From positions 1 through 17,558 of the forward strand of contig JBNJEL010000038.1 of NCBI GenBank assembly GCA_051745835.1: DNA of 17,558 nt. Direction: 5' to 3'. Position numbers and translations under genes: made by a program. The notes below the pieces were generated by a model. The model saw nothing but the letters and a program-made list of their open reading frames with translations, had not been told where the DNA came from and did no database searches. Below, in pieces: positions 6,335-14,722 of this stretch. Position 1 is the stretch's first letter. Every line of letters begins with the position of its first letter. The DNA is from JBNJEL01 sp051745835 (GTDB lineage Bacteria; Bacillota; Halanaerobiia; Halobacteroidales; Acetohalobiaceae).

Positions 6335-6581
6335 CTCCTTTAAAAATTAAGAGTAAAAATATTTTTAACCACTAATCTACACTAATCACATCAATTAAAA
6401 GATATTAAATCAACTAATCAATTTTTTATCAATTAATGACTTTATTTCTCTTTGATTCGCGTTAATCTATGTTAATTCACTCCAGGGCACTTCTTAACTT
6501 CACTCAAAGCGCCCCCAAGAGTACTTCTTCAAGAGTACTTCTTCACTTTGCCCAAGAGCGTGTGGCTAAATTATTGACACT
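6335..6581. repeat. ffh-rpsP intergenic region with tandem and dispersed-looking repeats
   Basis: The longest gap in the window. It holds an exact 14-base tandem duplication (AAGAGTACTTCTTC at 6517-6530 and 6531-6544 on the plus strand). Related but degenerate copies flank it: on the minus strand, CTCTTGGGCAAAGTGAAG, TACTCTTGGGGGCGCTTTG with AGTGAAGTTAAGAAG, and TGCCCTGGAGTGAA. The half nearer rpsP has A/T-rich phrases ATTAACATAGATTAACGCG and GATTAGTGTAGATTAGTGG, which also look like variants of one unit. No coding frame is evident. It resembles an interspersed intergenic repeat, but copy number elsewhere cannot be seen from this window. Confidence 0.55.
6404..6432 (-). promoter_or_regulatory. 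Candidate sigma-A promoter for rpsP
   Basis: Minus strand TTGATA (-35, 6427-6432), 17-base spacer, TTTAAT (-10, 6404-6409); each box matches consensus at five of six positions. The region is very A/T rich, so chance matches are likely. It would give rpsP its own transcript. Confidence 0.4.
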
Positions 6582-7940
6582 CTAAAAAGGAAACTTACCA
6601 CCAAACATGCCTCCACCGCCGCCAGAGCCCATACCTTTCTGCATATCGCCGATCTGCTTCATCATCTTCTTAGCCTGATTAAACTGCTTTAGCAGACGAT
6701 TTACATCCTGTACTTCTGTACCGCTACCTCTAGCAATTCTGCGGCGTCGACTACCATTAATGATATCAGGATTTCTTCGCTCCTCTACTGTCATCGAATT
6801 AATAATCGCTTCAATCTGATCTAAATGTTCTTCATCCATATCAAAGCCCTTCATCTTCTTTAACTTACCCATACCTGGAATCATATCCATAATCTGATCT
6901 AAAGGTCCCATATCCCTTACTTGACCCATCTGATCCCGGAAATCTTCTAAGGTAAACTCTTCTTTACGGATCTTCTTTTCTAACTTCTTAGCTTCATCAG
7001 CATCAATGCTCTCTTCGGCTTTCTCGATTAAGCTTAAGACATCACCCATTCCTAGAATTCGCGATGCCATACGGTCAGGGTGAAACGGCTCTAAACTCTC
7101 TAATTTCTCACCAGTACCAACAAATTTAATTGGTTTACCGGTTACTTTACGAATTGAAAGCGCTGCACCACCGCGAGCATCACCATCTAACTTAGTTAAG
7201 ACAATGCCATCGATACCTAAAGCATCATTGAAGTTATCTGCTACATTAACTGCATCCTGTCCGGTCATAGCATCGACTACTAACATAATCTCCTGTGGTT
7301 TGACAGCAGACTTAATATTCTTCAACTCATCCATTAACTCTTCATCAATATGCAGTCGTCCAGCGGTATCAATAATTACTACATCACGACCATTACTCTC
7401 AGCATGACTAATCCCTGCTTTGGCTATATCGACTGGATCCTGCTTATCGCCCATCGAGAAGACAGGCTGGTCTAAACGATCCCCTAAAACCTGTAGCTGC
7501 TTAATCGCTGCTGGTCGATAGACATCAGCAGCAACTAATAGCGGACGCCGTCCTTCCTGGTGCAGATGGTTCGCTAACTTACCAACAGTAGTTGTCTTAC
7601 CGGCACCTTGCAGACCAACTAACATAATCACTGTTGGTCTTTGACCGGAAGATAAAGTTAACTTACTTTGGGTACCACCCATTAACTCTGTTAACTCTTC
7701 ATTAACTACCTTAATCACCTGCTGAGCAGGAGTTAAACTATCTAATACTTCTTGCCCAACTGCTCGCTCTTCAATATCGCTAATAAACTCTTTAACTACT
7801 TTAAAGTTAACATCAGCTTCTAGTAATGCTAACTTAACTTCACGCAGTGCTGCCTTAACATCATCTTCTGTTAGCTTACCTTTGCCACGCAATTTATCGA
7901 AAGTATCCTGTAACTTATCGGCTAACCCTTCAAAAATCAC
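6582..7940 (-). CDS. ffh: Signal recognition particle protein Ffh (SRP54)
   Basis: GTPase subunit of the SRP that binds signal sequences and 4.5S/6S RNA and docks with FtsY. 452 residues. The N domain (1-95) opens MIFEGLADKLQDTFDKLRGK. The G domain has G1 GLQGAGKTT (109-117), DTAGR (191-195) and TKLDGDARGG (249-258). The M domain, about 325-430, shows DQIMDMIPGMGKLKKMKGF and the RNA-binding stretch NGSRRRRIARGSG. The tail is Gly- and Met-rich. The start is GTG with AAGGAGGG about 9 bases upstream. It follows ylxM by 19 bases, the invariant Firmicute pairing, and is most likely driven by the promoter in front of ylxM. Confidence 0.98.
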   Translation of the reverse strand: MIFEGLADKLQDTFDKLRGKGKLTEDDVKAALREVKLALLEADVNFKVVKEFISDIEERAVGQEVLDSLTPAQQVIKVVNEELTELMGGTQSKLTLSSGQRPTVIMLVGLQGAGKTTTVGKLANHLHQEGRRPLLVAADVYRPAAIKQLQVLGDRLDQPVFSMGDKQDPVDIAKAGISHAESNGRDVVIIDTAGRLHIDEELMDELKNIKSAVKPQEIMLVVDAMTGQDAVNVADNFNDALGIDGIVLTKLDGDARGGAALSIRKVTGKPIKFVGTGEKLESLEPFHPDRMASRILGMGDVLSLIEKAEESIDADEAKKLEKKIRKEEFTLEDFRDQMGQVRDMGPLDQIMDMIPGMGKLKKMKGFDMDEEHLDQIEAIINSMTVEERRNPDIINGSRRRRIARGSGTEVQDVNRLLKQFNQAKKMMKQIGDMQKGMGSGGGGGMFGGKFPF

Positions 7941-7959
7941 CTACTGATCCCTCCTTGGA

Positions 7960-8301
7960 TTAATCAGTCAAATTCGAAATAATCCTCTGTAATCTATCCA
8001 AATCCTGCGGAGCAATATCCTCTTCAATATCTGCAACTACTTCTTCTAACTTAGCAATCTGCTTCTGCATCGATCTATATTGATCCACTAAACCTAACTT
8101 AGCTTCGTAATCTTCTAGTGCTTCCTCGGCTCGATTCAAATTATCATGTACTGCTTGTCGACTAATTTGATGTTGGTTAGAGATCTCTCCTAATGATAAG
8201 TCGTGATAGAAGTATAACTCTACCATCTGCTGTTGTTTATCAGTCAATAGTTCACCATAAAAGTCAAATAAAGTACCAATTCTAATCGTTCTCTCTAACA
8301 A
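7960..8301 (-). CDS. ylxM: YlxM family helix-turn-helix protein (UPF0122), SRP-associated
   Basis: 113 residues. The sigma-70 region-4-like helix-turn-helix lies at about 20-62: LLTDKQQQMVELYFYHDLSL followed by EISNQHQISRQAVHDNLNRA, then a helical coiled tail. The family is always found beside ffh and is reported in streptococci to modulate SRP GTPase activity and RNA binding. The start is TTG (8299-8301) with GGTGAT a few bases upstream; the N-terminal MLERTIRIGTLFDFYGELLT matches the usual family beginning. It leads the ylxM-ffh transcript, since a good promoter lies about 50-75 bases upstream. Confidence 0.93.
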   Translation of the reverse strand: MLERTIRIGTLFDFYGELLTDKQQQMVELYFYHDLSLGEISNQHQISRQAVHDNLNRAEEALEDYEAKLGLVDQYRSMQKQIAKLEEVVADIEEDIAPQDLDRLQRIISNLTD

Positions 8302-8321
8302 CTACATCACCTACAATAAGT

Positions 8322-8341
8322 GTTAAGTAAAATTACTTTAC
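8322..8341. promoter_or_regulatory. Imperfect palindrome just downstream of the ylxM promoter
   Basis: GTTAAGTAA-AA-TTACTTTAC, eight of nine positions complementary. It falls at about +1 to +20 of the predicted ylxM-ffh transcript, a position fit for an operator or a 5' hairpin. No regulator can be named from the sequence. Confidence 0.35.
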
Positions 8342-8348
8342 AGATGAT

Positions 8349-8377
8349 AATATAACATACACTCTAAATTTTGTCAA
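8349..8377 (-). promoter_or_regulatory. Sigma-A promoter for ylxM-ffh
   Basis: Minus strand perfect TTGACA (8372-8377), 17-base spacer, TATATT (8349-8354, five of six). It lies in the 84-base gap between ftsY and ylxM and would separate the ylxM-ffh transcript from smc-ftsY. Confidence 0.75.
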
Positions 8378-8385
8378 GGATAAAA

Positions 8386-9507
8386 TTACTTTTGGCTAAA
8401 GAGAGCTTCGATAAAGACATCTGGTTCAAAATCCTGTAAATCCTCTACATCTTCACCCACACCAATTAACTTAACTGGAATTCCTAACTCCTCTTTGACT
8501 GCTAAGATAATACCACCTTTCGCTGTTCCATCAAGCTTAGTTAAAGCAATGCCATCTACATCGACTGCTTGGTTAAAGGTCTCTGCCTGAGAGATAGCAT
8601 TCTGACCGGTAGTCGCATCTAACACCAATAAGACCTCTACTCTAGCTTCTGTAGCTTCGCGACCGATAATCCGCCGTACTTTCTTTAACTCCTCCATTAG
8701 ATTATCTTGAGTATGTAAGCGTCCTGCTGTATCAACAATCAGTAGATCCTTCTCTCTAGCTTGAGCTGCCTGTACCGCATCATAGGCTACTGCTGCTGAA
8801 TCTGCTCCTTCATTATGGGAGATAACATCGACTCCAACCTGGTTCCCCCAGCTTTCTAACTGTTCAATCGCTCCGGCACGGAAAGTATCGCCAGCTGCTA
8901 AGAGTACATCTTGATTATTATCTTTAGCTCGGCGGGCAATCTTACCAATTGTAGTCGTCTTACCGACTCCGTTAACACCTACTACCATTAAGACAGTTAA
9001 TCGATGTTGATCATAAACATCATCAATCCCTCTATCTAAGATCTCCTCTAACTGTTCCTTAAAGATATCATATAATTTTTCTGGTTCGCTAATCTGCTCT
9101 TCTTCAGCAATCGTCCGCAGCTCATCAACTAACTTCATTGTCGTATGAACGCCTACATCAGCTTGAATTAAAATCTCTTCTAAATCTTCATATAATTCAT
9201 CATCGATCTGACTACGTCCTGTAAATAGATTCTGTACCTGTGAGACAAAAGAGTTACGCGTCTTAGAAAGCCCTGACTTCAAACGCGAGAAGAAGCCTGA
9301 GGACTCCCCTTTTTCTAATTGCGTCTCATCTTCACTCTCAGCTGGATCATGAGTCTGAAACTTACTAAAAACTCCCCCTTGTTGATCTGATTCTGAGGTA
9401 GAATCTGCTTCTTGGTCTTGGTTATCATTACCCTCTTGTTGCTGTTTTTCTTTCTCTTCTGCTGCCTCTTCATCCTCTTTCTTACGACCAAATAGCTTCT
9501 TAAACAT
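8386..9507 (-). CDS. ftsY: Signal recognition particle receptor FtsY
   Basis: GTPase receptor that docks SRP-ribosome complexes at the membrane. 373 residues from the ATG at 9505-9507, which sits 8 bases after GGAGG; an ATG 15 bases earlier overlaps that ribosome binding site and is unlikely. A basic amphipathic N-terminus (MFKKLFGRKK) and an acidic, Gln-rich A domain to about residue 70 are followed by GFFSRLKSGLSKTRNSFVSQ (71-90), the lipid-binding helix preceding the NG domain. GTPase motifs are GVNGVGKTT (177-185), DTAGR (259-263) and TKLDGTAKGG (323-332). The acidic spacer is longer than in minimal FtsY proteins. It follows smc by 51 bases, as in other Firmicutes. Confidence 0.98.
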   Translation of the reverse strand: MFKKLFGRKKEDEEAAEEKEKQQQEGNDNQDQEADSTSESDQQGGVFSKFQTHDPAESEDETQLEKGESSGFFSRLKSGLSKTRNSFVSQVQNLFTGRSQIDDELYEDLEEILIQADVGVHTTMKLVDELRTIAEEEQISEPEKLYDIFKEQLEEILDRGIDDVYDQHRLTVLMVVGVNGVGKTTTIGKIARRAKDNNQDVLLAAGDTFRAGAIEQLESWGNQVGVDVISHNEGADSAAVAYDAVQAAQAREKDLLIVDTAGRLHTQDNLMEELKKVRRIIGREATEARVEVLLVLDATTGQNAISQAETFNQAVDVDGIALTKLDGTAKGGIILAVKEELGIPVKLIGVGEDVEDLQDFEPDVFIEALFSQK

Positions 9508-9558
9508 AATTATGACCTCCAAATCTATTAAATATTAATTTCTTAACACATTATAACC

Positions 9559-12500
9559 TTAACTTGCTAACTCCTCTAGATTAACTGATACCAATTTCGA
9601 AATACCTGATTCCTGCATCGCAACTCCATATAAAGCATCAGCTACCTGCATTGTTCCCTTGCGGTGAGTAATCACTATAAATTGTGCCAAAGAAGAAAAC
9701 TCCTCTAAAAACTCAGCAAACCGATCAACATTAGCATCATCTAGCGGCGCATCTATTTCATCTAGAATATAGAACGGACTCGGTCGCACCTTCAACAGAG
9801 CAAATAAAAGAGCGATAGCGGTTAATGCCTTTTCCCCTCCGGACATTAGAGATAATTTCTGTAATTTCTTACCAGGCGGCTGAGCATTAATCTCAATTCC
9901 CGTCTCCAATAAGTTATCAGGTTCCTGTAGTTTTAAAGAAGCCTGTCCACCTCCAAATAGTTCAGAAAAAATTTCTTCAAACTCTACCTTAATCTCAGCA
10001 AAGGCGGATTTAAACTTCTCCTTCATTGTCCTATCAATCTTATCAATTACTGTCTGCAAAGAGTCGCGAGCTTCAATTAAATCCTGATGTTGTTCCTGCA
10101 TAAAGCTAAAACGATCCTGGAGTGTCTCATACTCCGCAATCGCTCCTAAGTTAACATGACCTAACTCTTCAATCGCTGACTTTAACTCGCTGATCCTATC
10201 CTCTACCTGCTGATAATTAGCTATTGGTTCCCGATCAGCTAACTTAGTAGCCACCTCAACTTGATACTCCTCAGCTAACTTCTCCTCAACATTCTCTAAC
10301 TTCATCTCTAAACGGGTAGCCTTAACTTCATAATCATTTAATTTAGATTGTAACTGCTCTAATTTTTTTCTAATCTCAGCAGTGCTCTCTTTAACCTCTT
10401 TTTTGCAAGTTATTAACTCTTGTTTGTCCTGTTGGAGACTATCAAGTTTTGTTTCTAACTGCTGTTGCTTAGCTTGAGCCTCTTCTTTTTGTTCTAATAA
10501 ATTAACTTTCTGATCAGCTAACTGTTCCTTCTTCTTAACTAATTGCTCAATCTCACTCTCTTTTTCTGTAATAGCAGAACGATTTTTTTCTAGTTCTGAT
10601 TTAATGCGCTTTTGTGACTTAGCTAAATTATCACGCTCTTGTTCTAAGGAAGCACTCTTAACCTTAAGGTCAGTTAACTTCTGATTAATTTCCTTCTGCT
10701 GAGCTTCTAAATCATCAATTTCCTGATCAATAGAAGAAATCTTACCCTCAAGATCGTTACTACCATCAGATAAAGTACTTAACTCCTCTTTCAAATGCTC
10801 TCTTTGCTTATGTAAATCTTTTATACCAGCTGCTAGTTGATCTAACTGTTCGCTTAATTCTGTTTTATTATTCTCAAGTCGCTCTAACTCTGTAATTAAC
10901 TGTTGGTGATCTTTCTTTTTACTAGTCAGTTCTAAATCTAATTGATGAACCTGCTCTCTTTTATCTTCTAACTCATCTTCCAGTTTTACCAACTTCTCTT
11001 TAGTAACAATTCCTTCTTCTTTAATCTCCTCTAACTCAGACTTAGTCTCCTCTACCTGAGTAGTTAATTCCTCAATCTTCCTGCTGCGCCCCAGTAAATT
11101 AGCTGATTTATTATTCGAACTACCACCGGTCATTGAACCACCGGGATTGACAACTTCCCCCTCTAAAGTAACTACCTTAACTCGTTGCTTACAAGCCTTA
11201 GAGATACTAACCGCTGCATCTATATCACGAGCAATAATAATCCGTCCTAATAAGTTCTGGACTACTGGTCTAAATTGTTGGTCATAATCCACCAACTTAG
11301 CAGCCACACCTAATGCTCCATCTAACTCTAAAGACTGCTGTTCCCGCTGTCGTAGATCACGCGAGCTAACTAAATTTAACGGTAAGAAGGTCGCTCGACC
11401 TTGGCTTTGCTCCTTCAAATAATTAATAGCTGCTTTAGCATCCTGATCACCTGCTACAACTATATTCTGTAATCGACTACCTAATGCGGTCTCTACTGCT
11501 GTTTCAAACTTCTCCGGCACCTCTAAAAGTTCTGCTACTACCCCATAAATCTGAGCAAAATCGGGATTATCTTGATGATACTGTAAAACATTTTTAACCC
11601 CGCGGTAGTATCCCTGATGCTTCTGCTGCATATCTTCAAGCACTTCTAATTTGGATTTATAATTACTATATTGGGACTGCAACTGATCGAACTCTTCTTG
11701 TAACTCCTGTAATTTTGACTGCAGCTGCTTTTTATCTTCTTCATAATTAGTAACTATATTCCGCTGAGTTGTTAATTTTTCTTCTAATTGTTCAATCTCT
11801 GCTACTAACTCCTCTTTTTCACTCTGTAAATCAGAAATCTTAACTTTTAACTCAGTTAACTGCTGCTCTTTCTTACTCTCTTCCTCTTCTTTAGCTGCTA
11901 GTTGATCAGCAATACTCTCTAAGCGATACTGACGATCATTAATCGAATTTAACTGCTCTAACTTATTATCCTCAGCCTGATTGCGAAACTCTAACTTCTC
12001 CTCTAGCTTAGTTTCTACTACAGCTAACTCTTCTTGTTTAGTAGTAAGTTCCTGCTCTTTTGCTGTTAATTTCTCTTTAACTGCTGTTAACTGCTTTTGC
12101 TGCTTATCCTGTTCAGTTACTAACTCTTCTACTTCAGACTCTAGAGTATTTATCTCACGTTCTAACTCTTCAATCCGGTAAGTAGAGTTATTTCTCTTCT
12201 CTTTAATTAATTCTACCTTATTGTTAATCTGTTCTATCTTTCGCTTAGCTTGATAGATATCCTCTTTATGATAATCAATCTCTTCTTCTCTCTCCGCTAA
12301 ATTTAGATTAAGCTCTTCTAACTTAGTATTAGAGTTAGTTAACTGTGAGTCTGTCTGCTCGACCTTCTTAGCCAGCTTATCTTGTTGATCACTCAAAGTA
12401 GTTAATTCCTCTTTTACTTCACTATAACGATTAAGTAATAGATTAACCTCTAATTCTTCTAACTCACCATAATACTCCTGATACTCTTCAGCCTTCTTAG

Positions 12501-13125
12501 CTTCTTTTTCTAACGGTCCCAAACGATTTTCCAATTCATTTAAAATATCAGTAATTCGTTGCAGATCCTGCTTAGTCTTATCTAACTTACGAGTAGCTTC
12601 TCTTTTGCGCTCCTTATGCTTAGTAATTCCCGCTGCTTCTTCAAAAATACCACGCCGCTCAGTAGCCTTACTACTTAAAATTTGATCAATCTTACCTTGT
12701 CCAATAATTGAATAAGCCTCTTTTCCTAATCCGGTTCCCATAATTAGTTCTTCAATATCTTTTAAACGACAGATTGAATTATTGATTAAATAATCACTAT
12801 TACCAGACCTAGAGACCCTTCTGCTTATGGTCACTTCATTATACTCAATTGGCAGTTGACCATCACTATTATCTAAAGTCAAAGTTACCTCTGCTGTTTC
12901 CATCTGTTTTCTATCACTACTACCAGCAAAGATAACATCTTCCATCTTATTACCACGTAATGATTTAGCACTCTGCTCTCCTAAGACCCACTTAATAGCA
13001 TCAGCAATATTACTCTTACCGCTGCCGTTAGGCCCTAAGATAGCTGTAATATCTGATTTAAACTCTAAAGTAATCTCTTTGGCAAATGATTTAAAACCCT
13101 GCATCTCTACCTTCTTTAATCGCAA
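9559..13125 (-). CDS. smc: Chromosome segregation protein SMC
   Basis: ATPase of the SMC-ScpAB condensin, which organises and segregates the chromosome. 1188 residues. The Walker A GPNGSGKSN is at 31-39, an N-terminal coiled coil covers roughly 165-500, and the hinge about 505-665 (it includes YYRGVKNVL and ends with PGGSMTGGS). The returning coiled coil follows, then the ABC signature LSLMSGGEKALTA near 1090 and Walker B FYILDEIDAPLDD near 1115-1127. I use the TTG at 13123-13125, 7 bases after GAGGAGG, giving MRLKKVEMQGFKSF, which matches the family N-terminus; the longer frame adds nine unsupported residues upstream. The coiled coils are very rich in Glu, Gln and Lys. The partners scpA and scpB are not in the window. 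Confidence 0.98.
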   Translation of the reverse strand: MRLKKVEMQGFKSFAKEITLEFKSDITAILGPNGSGKSNIADAIKWVLGEQSAKSLRGNKMEDVIFAGSSDRKQMETAEVTLTLDNSDGQLPIEYNEVTISRRVSRSGNSDYLINNSICRLKDIEELIMGTGLGKEAYSIIGQGKIDQILSSKATERRGIFEEAAGITKHKERKREATRKLDKTKQDLQRITDILNELENRLGPLEKEAKKAEEYQEYYGELEELEVNLLLNRYSEVKEELTTLSDQQDKLAKKVEQTDSQLTNSNTKLEELNLNLAEREEEIDYHKEDIYQAKRKIEQINNKVELIKEKRNNSTYRIEELEREINTLESEVEELVTEQDKQQKQLTAVKEKLTAKEQELTTKQEELAVVETKLEEKLEFRNQAEDNKLEQLNSINDRQYRLESIADQLAAKEEEESKKEQQLTELKVKISDLQSEKEELVAEIEQLEEKLTTQRNIVTNYEEDKKQLQSKLQELQEEFDQLQSQYSNYKSKLEVLEDMQQKHQGYYRGVKNVLQYHQDNPDFAQIYGVVAELLEVPEKFETAVETALGSRLQNIVVAGDQDAKAAINYLKEQSQGRATFLPLNLVSSRDLRQREQQSLELDGALGVAAKLVDYDQQFRPVVQNLLGRIIIARDIDAAVSISKACKQRVKVVTLEGEVVNPGGSMTGGSSNNKSANLLGRSRKIEELTTQVEETKSELEEIKEEGIVTKEKLVKLEDELEDKREQVHQLDLELTSKKKDHQQLITELERLENNKTELSEQLDQLAAGIKDLHKQREHLKEELSTLSDGSNDLEGKISSIDQEIDDLEAQQKEINQKLTDLKVKSASLEQERDNLAKSQKRIKSELEKNRSAITEKESEIEQLVKKKEQLADQKVNLLEQKEEAQAKQQQLETKLDSLQQDKQELITCKKEVKESTAEIRKKLEQLQSKLNDYEVKATRLEMKLENVEEKLAEEYQVEVATKLADREPIANYQQVEDRISELKSAIEELGHVNLGAIAEYETLQDRFSFMQEQHQDLIEARDSLQTVIDKIDRTMKEKFKSAFAEIKVEFEEIFSELFGGGQASLKLQEPDNLLETGIEINAQPPGKKLQKLSLMSGGEKALTAIALLFALLKVRPSPFYILDEIDAPLDDANVDRFAEFLEEFSSLAQFIVITHRKGTMQVADALYGVAMQESGISKLVSVNLEELAS

Positions 13126-13173
13126 AGTTAAGCCTCCTCTGCTTTCTAACAACTCTATTCAAACTTAAATATT

Positions 13174-13182
13174 ATTGTATCA
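13174..13182 (-). promoter_or_regulatory. Possible extended -10 promoter element for smc
   Basis: Minus strand TGATACAAT (extended TGn plus TACAAT) about 50 bases before the smc start. The matching -35 position (TTTCTT) is poor. It is listed because spoVS upstream ends in a hairpin, so smc probably needs its own promoter. Confidence 0.3.
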
Positions 13183-13224
13183 TAAATTAAATTAAAAAGA
13201 AATATTAGCTACTTAATCAGATAG

Positions 13225-13252
13225 AGCCTACCTAGTAAGTACCAGGTAGGCT
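13225..13252 (-). terminator. Hairpin downstream of spoVS
   Basis: Minus strand AGCCTACCT, ten-base loop, AGGTAGGCT: nine perfect pairs, 27 bases after the spoVS stop. The sequence that follows (CTATCTGATT) has no proper T run, so it is a weak or non-classical terminator or a 3'-end stabiliser. Confidence 0.5.
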
Positions 13253-13278
13253 AATTGAAGAACTTAAGTATTTAACTT

Positions 13279-13539
13279 CTATCTTGGTTCTACAATAAAT
13301 TTAATTGCTGTACGCTCATCACCATCGATCTCAATCTCTGCAAATGCCGGAATAGATATTAAATCAACTCCACTCGGTGCTACAAAGCCTCGGGCAATAG
13401 CTACTGCTTTAACTGCTTGATTAACTGCTCCTGCACCAATAGCCTGCAATTCTGCTTTGCCTTCATCTCTTAAGACTGCTGCTAGAGCTCCAGCAACTGA
13501 TTTAGGTTGTGAATCTGATGCTATCTTCAATACTTCCAT
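13279..13539 (-). CDS. spoVS: Stage V sporulation protein S
   Basis: 86-residue Alba-like protein, standard length. The opening MEVLKIASDSQPKSVAGALA and the segments GAGAVNQAVKAVAIARGF and DLISIPAFAEIEIDGDERTA are nearly the family consensus. In Bacillus subtilis SpoVS is needed for progress beyond stage V and affects septation; its nucleic-acid partner is not firmly established. The ATG has GGGAGG 9 bases upstream. The gene is set apart from its neighbours: a sigma-H-like promoter lies in the 122-base upstream gap and a hairpin follows. Its place between a radical SAM gene and smc is not the Bacillus arrangement. Confidence 0.97.
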   Translation of the reverse strand: MEVLKIASDSQPKSVAGALAAVLRDEGKAELQAIGAGAVNQAVKAVAIARGFVAPSGVDLISIPAFAEIEIDGDERTAIKFIVEPR

Positions 13540-13620
13540 GATTTTTTCCTCCCTCTGTTTTGGAATTTTAGTTAATCTTAAATATCATATGTTATATGTA
13601 TACTACTTCCAGTATTGATA

Positions 13621-13649
13621 ATATTCACTAAAAGTAAAAAAAGTCCTGC
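13621..13649 (-). promoter_or_regulatory. Sigma-H-like promoter for spoVS
   Basis: Minus strand GCAGGACTT (13641-13649), 11-base spacer, AGTGAATAT (13621-13629). This fits the Bacillus sigma-H consensus RnAGGAwWW-N11/12-RnnGAATww with one mismatch (C at the first w). It is about 80 bases before the spoVS start, and spoVS is known to be sigma-H dependent in Bacillus subtilis. Confidence 0.65.
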
Positions 13650-13661
13650 TTTACTAAACTT

Positions 13662-14702
13662 TTAATTATTAATTCGTGATATTTTTTCTCTCCGTTCCTT
13701 AATAATAACTTCTCCACGAGCTAAAGATTCATCTAACTCAATCTCCATCTCTATTCCATAGTTAGCTCTCAATTCTTCTAAATTACTATTTTTTTGACCG
13801 CGCAGTACTGAGCTAAATTTAGGATTAGTAATTAAAGTCAGCTGCTTCCTAACTACTTCGTTACCCAGCTTAGCCTTAAGTTTCTCCAATATTAAATTAG
13901 ACTCCACTAACTGTCTAAAAGCCGGATGAAAAGGACCAGCTACGACTGCTTGCTGATTAACTCCTTCCGAAGGCTGCAAACCAATTCTAATTACCGGAAT
14001 CTGATGACGTCTAAATATCCTTAACTCTTCGGTACAGATCTCCACTGCTTTTTGAAGAGATAAAGGTTCAAACTGACCTTGCTGATAAAGCTTAGCTAAC
14101 TGCGTATTAGCAATTACTAATGTAGGATAGATCCGCACTAAGTCAGGTGCTAACTCTACACTTCTAGCTGCACTTTGGATCATACTCTCTTTAGTAGACT
14201 CAGGTAGGCCCGGCATTAACTGAATCCCTAGCTTAAAGCCTGCTGCTTTGATTAATTTAGCTGCTTGTTTAACATCCGATACACTATGACCACGACAAGA
14301 AGCCTGTAAGACTTGCTTAAATAATGACTGCACTCCTAATTCGATAATCTCCACTTTATATCGAGCTAGATTAGTTAAAATCTCTTGGTCAATATAATCA
14401 GGACGAGTTGATAACCGTAAGCTATCCACTCGCCCCTCTTGAATATATTCATAAGCTGTAGCTAACAGTCGATTCTGCTTAGGTATGGCTAATCCTGTAA
14501 AGCTACCACCATAGAAAGCAACTTCTACTCGATTATTGTGACTATCGATGGTGGATAAGTAGTCAGTAATAATCTGCTCCACCTTATCTGGAGTCATCTC
14601 ATCTTCAACCCCAGTAATCTCCCGCTGGTTACAGAAGATACAGTCGTGAGGACAGCCCTCATGTGGTACAAAAATCGGTATAATATAGTAATCTCCTGCC
14701 AT
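13662..14702 (-). CDS. Elp3-like radical SAM protein
   Basis: 346 residues. The cluster motif is Cys17-x3-Cys21-x2-Cys24 in GCPHDCIFCNQ, which binds the [4Fe-4S] cluster and S-adenosylmethionine. YGGSFTGL at 64-71 is the glycine-rich SAM-contact segment. LSTRPDYID and LGVQSLFKQVLQASCRGHS further on are typical of the Elp3/HemN-like radical SAM group. Unlike true Elp3 it has no C-terminal acetyltransferase domain. The substrate is unknown. The same family often lies just before smc (after rnc) in Clostridia, which supports orthology here, although rnc is missing from this window. The ATG has AGGTGA about 7 bases upstream. It follows rluB by 20 bases, suggesting co-transcription with it. Confidence 0.9.
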   Translation of the reverse strand: MAGDYYIIPIFVPHEGCPHDCIFCNQREITGVEDEMTPDKVEQIITDYLSTIDSHNNRVEVAFYGGSFTGLAIPKQNRLLATAYEYIQEGRVDSLRLSTRPDYIDQEILTNLARYKVEIIELGVQSLFKQVLQASCRGHSVSDVKQAAKLIKAAGFKLGIQLMPGLPESTKESMIQSAARSVELAPDLVRIYPTLVIANTQLAKLYQQGQFEPLSLQKAVEICTEELRIFRRHQIPVIRIGLQPSEGVNQQAVVAGPFHPAFRQLVESNLILEKLKAKLGNEVVRKQLTLITNPKFSSVLRGQKNSNLEELRANYGIEMEIELDESLARGEVIIKERREKISRINN

Positions 14703-14722
14703 TATTGCTTCACCTACCTAAT

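Noticed and set aside
6517..6544. Possible CRISPR-like or satellite array
   Set aside because: Only two exact tandem copies with no spacers, and no cas genes nearby; better described as a local duplication within an intergenic repeat.
7204..7407. A plus-strand frame opposite ffh
   Set aside because: Antisense to the conserved G domain of ffh; Ser/Ile-rich composition is what the reverse of such codons gives.
9508..9558. A TATAAT before ftsY as a promoter
   Set aside because: No -35-like hexamer lies 16-18 bases upstream, and smc-ftsY are only 51 bases apart, so co-transcription is the simpler reading.
11981..12181. A plus-strand frame opposite the smc coiled coil
   Set aside because: Ser- and Cys-rich antisense reading of a Glu/Leu-rich coiled coil; no start context or homology.
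13624..13660. An intrinsic terminator after the radical SAM gene (T7 run at 13636-13642)
   Set aside because: The seven-T run is preceded only by a 4-6 pair A/T stem; the same bases are better explained as the spacer of the sigma-H-like promoter.
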